Source: Xiphophorus maculatus
Lineage: Eukaryota; Chordata; Actinopteri; Cyprinodontiformes; Poeciliidae
DNA length: 64,000 bases
Direction of reading: 5' to 3'
Assembly (NCBI RefSeq): GCF_002775205.1
Contig: NC_036450.1
Span: forward strand, 17,379,479-17,443,478
The notes beneath the pieces are model-generated. The model ran no database searches. It saw only the letters and a list, made by a program, of their open reading frames with translations, and was not told the origin of the DNA. This document shows positions 62,901 through 64,000 of the stretch, in pieces (the first letter of the stretch is position 1; each line of letters opens with the position of its first letter). The translations under genes and the position numbers were made by a program.

Positions 62901-63506
62901 CTTTTATGATTTCTTGTCATTCATTATTGGGTCTCATCAGATCTAAGAAACACATGTTCTCTTTCCCTCTCTCCCCAGTCAAGCCCAATCCTCCGGAAGA
63001 AGTGGTAGTGAGTGTCACAGAGGACAAAGACTGGCCTTTTCTTCAAGTGTCATGGAAGCCCCCCAAAATGGCTGACACCCGCTCGGGTTGGATCACTCTC
63101 ATCTACGAGGTCCGACTCAAGTTGGAGAATGAGAATAAATGGGAGGTGAGCAAACCACTGCCAGTGAGATGGAATGGCCTGGTGTCTTGAGCATTTGTCT
63201 TTCAAATGTGAAACTTTGCATTTAGTTCCATGTCAGAGGACTCGCTGATATGTCACAAAGCCAGGGTTTGATGCTCAAACCCCAATACCACACCTAAAAT
63301 CTACACAGACGGCTACAATTTACTGACCTCACCTGACTCATATGTACATGTGTTTCATTTCCAGGAGCTCTCTGCAGGCCAGAGGAAGATTTTTAAGATT
63401 TACAGCCTGAGGTCAGGTGGTACTTATGATGTTCAGGTTCGCTGTAAGCCTGATCATGGCTTCTGGAGTGAATGGAGCCCCACAACCCGTGTCAAAGTTC
63501 CTGAAT
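54429..63506 (+). CDS. prlr: prolactin receptor, extracellular part (residues 1-228); 3' end outside window
   Basis: Class I cytokine receptor that binds prolactin and signals through JAK2/STAT5; in fish it supports osmoregulation and reproduction (family knowledge). Exons 54429-54501, 55743-55875, 62044-62213, 62979-63145 and 63365-63506 join in frame. Residues 1-23 are a signal peptide with a hydrophobic core. The first fibronectin-like domain has disulphide cysteines C37/C47 ([14 protein letters not shown]) and C76/C87 ([13 protein letters not shown]) and NxS/T sites at 34, 92 and 101. The second domain starts [13 protein letters not shown] and ends [15 protein letters not shown], with the WSxWS box at 215-219. 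Two ATGs lie in tandem; the first is taken. The transmembrane segment and Box 1 lie beyond the window. GHR was considered; CWW, ECPDY, RCKPDHG and WSEWS favour prlr. Fish have two prlr genes; which one this is stays open. Confidence 0.95.
55743..55875 (+). CDS. prlr: prlr exon, first half of FnIII domain 1
   Basis: Acceptor GTCTTTAG, donor GG|GTAAGT. It encodes [20 protein letters not shown], the CWW motif, and [15 protein letters not shown]. Confidence 0.95.
56106..56154. repeat. 15-bp inverted repeat, one mismatch
   Basis: Arms agtagttgatggagt (56106-56120) and actctatcaactact (56140-56154). One position does not pair; spacer 19 bases. Confidence 0.85.
56905..56989. repeat. (ATCT)n tetranucleotide microsatellite, about 21 units
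   Basis: Uninterrupted ATCT units over 85 bp, preceded by a CA-rich stretch (56882-56900). Likely polymorphic in length. The overlapping frame of Ile-Tyr-Leu-Ser repeats is not a gene. Confidence 0.97.
57930..58090 (-). mobile_element. Tc1-like 3' fragment (family B), reverse orientation
   Basis: ttaatgtgatagactaacac with aaaatattgcatagcttgaa is the reverse of the terminal block seen at 63720 and 8098. An A/T-rich tail follows. Confidence 0.55.
60262..60610 (-). pseudogene. Tc1-like transposase relic, reverse orientation
   Basis: On the minus strand around 60322-60352 the sequence reads [12 protein letters not shown], the WSDExKIE block at a catalytic Asp of Tc1-family transposases, followed at once by a stop. 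Flanks are decayed. It lies in the prlr intron. Confidence 0.65.
61475..61515. repeat. two overlapping perfect inverted repeats
   Basis: gatctcc (61475-61481) pairs with ggagatc (61494-61500). ctttcaggatgca (61481-61493) pairs with tgcatcctgaaag (61503-61515). The left arm of the second lies in the loop of the first, so the two are interlocked. Confidence 0.92.
62044..62213 (+). CDS. prlr: prlr exon, second half of FnIII domain 1
   Basis: Acceptor CTCAACAG, donor G|GTGAGG. It encodes [20 protein letters not shown] and [20 protein letters not shown]. Confidence 0.95.
62214..62978. other. prlr intron, nothing recognised
   Basis: Short intron between the two FnIII domains. No repeat or other gene was identified. 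Confidence 0.7.
62979..63145 (+). CDS. prlr: prlr exon, first half of FnIII domain 2
   Basis: Acceptor CTCCCCAG, donor GAG|GTGAGC. It encodes [20 protein letters not shown], then [20 protein letters not shown] and YEVRLK. Confidence 0.95.
63365..63506 (+). CDS. prlr: prlr exon with WSEWS box
   Basis: Acceptor ATTTCCAG, donor T|GTAAGT. It encodes [20 protein letters not shown] and [19 protein letters not shown], ending VPE plus one base. Confidence 0.95.
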
Positions 63507-63537
63507 GTAAGTCCTTCACCCACAAATAACTGTACAA

Positions 63538-63604
63538 CTGTCTAAATACAGTTGTACTGTATTTAGACAGTTCTAAATACAATGTCAACTAAATACAATG
63601 TCAA
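63538..63604. repeat. perfect 15-bp hairpin followed by a 16-bp tandem duplication
   Basis: ctgtctaaatacagt (63538-63552) pairs with actgtatttagacag (63556-63570) over a 3-base loop. The unit ctaaatacaatgtcaa then occurs twice (63573-63588, 63589-63604). All share the ctaaatac core. Confidence 0.93.
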
Positions 63605-63699
63605 CTGTATTTAGAAGATAAAATCAGCTTTTTAAAATACATATTTTGCATTTTAGAAAAAAAAAGCCAATCATTTTGTTGGTCAAAAGTACAGCTGCA

Positions 63700-63860
63700 A
63701 CAGAATATATACATCCTCGTGTTACTTCCACTTCACAGTTATGAAACTTTGTGTTGGCCCATCCCAGTAAGTTAAAGTAAGACACACTGACATTTGTGAT
63801 TGTACTATTGCAGAACGTAGAAAGGCAATATATTCATGTAGGTCCCAGATGCTTGACTGA
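63700..63860 (+). mobile_element. Tc1-like 3' fragment (family B)
   Basis: cttccacttcacagttatga and aactttgtgttggcccatcc match the same terminal block as 8098 and, reversed, 58060. Confidence 0.55.
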
Positions 63861-64000
63861 AGCAATCAAGACATTATTTCAGGTTTCACAGCATCTGTCA
63901 TCATGAATGTAGACTATTTTTTATGGAGAACCAAAAACTTAAACTTGGAGGAATGCATGTTTCACTATTCTGTGGTCAAAGTGGATTAAACCTTTCCACC

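Larger units (their letters stand above)
63507..64000. other. prlr intron, start only
   Basis: Opens with a perfect hairpin and a tandem repeat (63538-63604), followed by a Tc1-like fragment (about 63700-63860). The next prlr exon (transmembrane) was not reached. Confidence 0.7.

Overview
The window is vertebrate nuclear DNA, almost certainly from a teleost fish. Genes are split by GT-AG introns, the intergenic and intronic DNA is AT-rich, decayed Tc1/mariner-like transposons are everywhere, and there is one tRNA-derived SINE. Five protein-coding genes can be reconstructed exon by exon, and every junction keeps the reading frame. I cannot name the species; a percomorph or cyprinodontiform fish is a guess.

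Layout, left to right. (1) About 1-31.5 kb: dym (dymeclin, a Golgi-associated protein) on the minus strand. Its 5' end is near 31.5 kb and thirteen coding exons lie between 29120 and 9648, giving residues 1-521. The last ~150 codons were not found and should lie left of base 1, so bases 1-9647 read as intron. (2) 33.4-35.3 kb: the small membrane protein gene c18orf32 (UPF0729), minus strand. (3) About 35.4-38.7 kb: rad1, the checkpoint clamp subunit, plus strand, six coding exons, complete. It is head-to-head with c18orf32 across a short CpG-containing promoter. (4) 38.6-42.5 kb: brix1 (60S ribosome biogenesis), minus strand, ten coding exons, complete, tail-to-tail with rad1. (5) About 46.1 kb to the right edge: prlr (prolactin receptor), plus strand. 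It has a GC-rich putative first exon, a signal-peptide exon at 54.4 kb, and exons for the whole extracellular cytokine-receptor module including WSEWS. The transmembrane and cytoplasmic parts are beyond the window.

The genes do not form a pathway; they are housekeeping and receptor genes held together by synteny. The block joins genes that in human lie on 18q21 (DYM, C18orf32) and 5p13 (RAD1, BRIX1, PRLR). Those two regions are also linked on the chicken Z, so the linkage probably reflects an ancestral vertebrate chromosome.

I found no unknown gene system. The more unusual signals are structural: many short, perfect or near-perfect inverted repeats, some interlocked; a SINE with an almost intact 17-bp target duplication and an internal CTAG-rich palindrome; a perfect 37-bp direct repeat around a MITE; a copy of a c18orf32 intron end 1.2 kb downstream of the gene; and opposed poly(A) signals sharing bases between rad1 and brix1.
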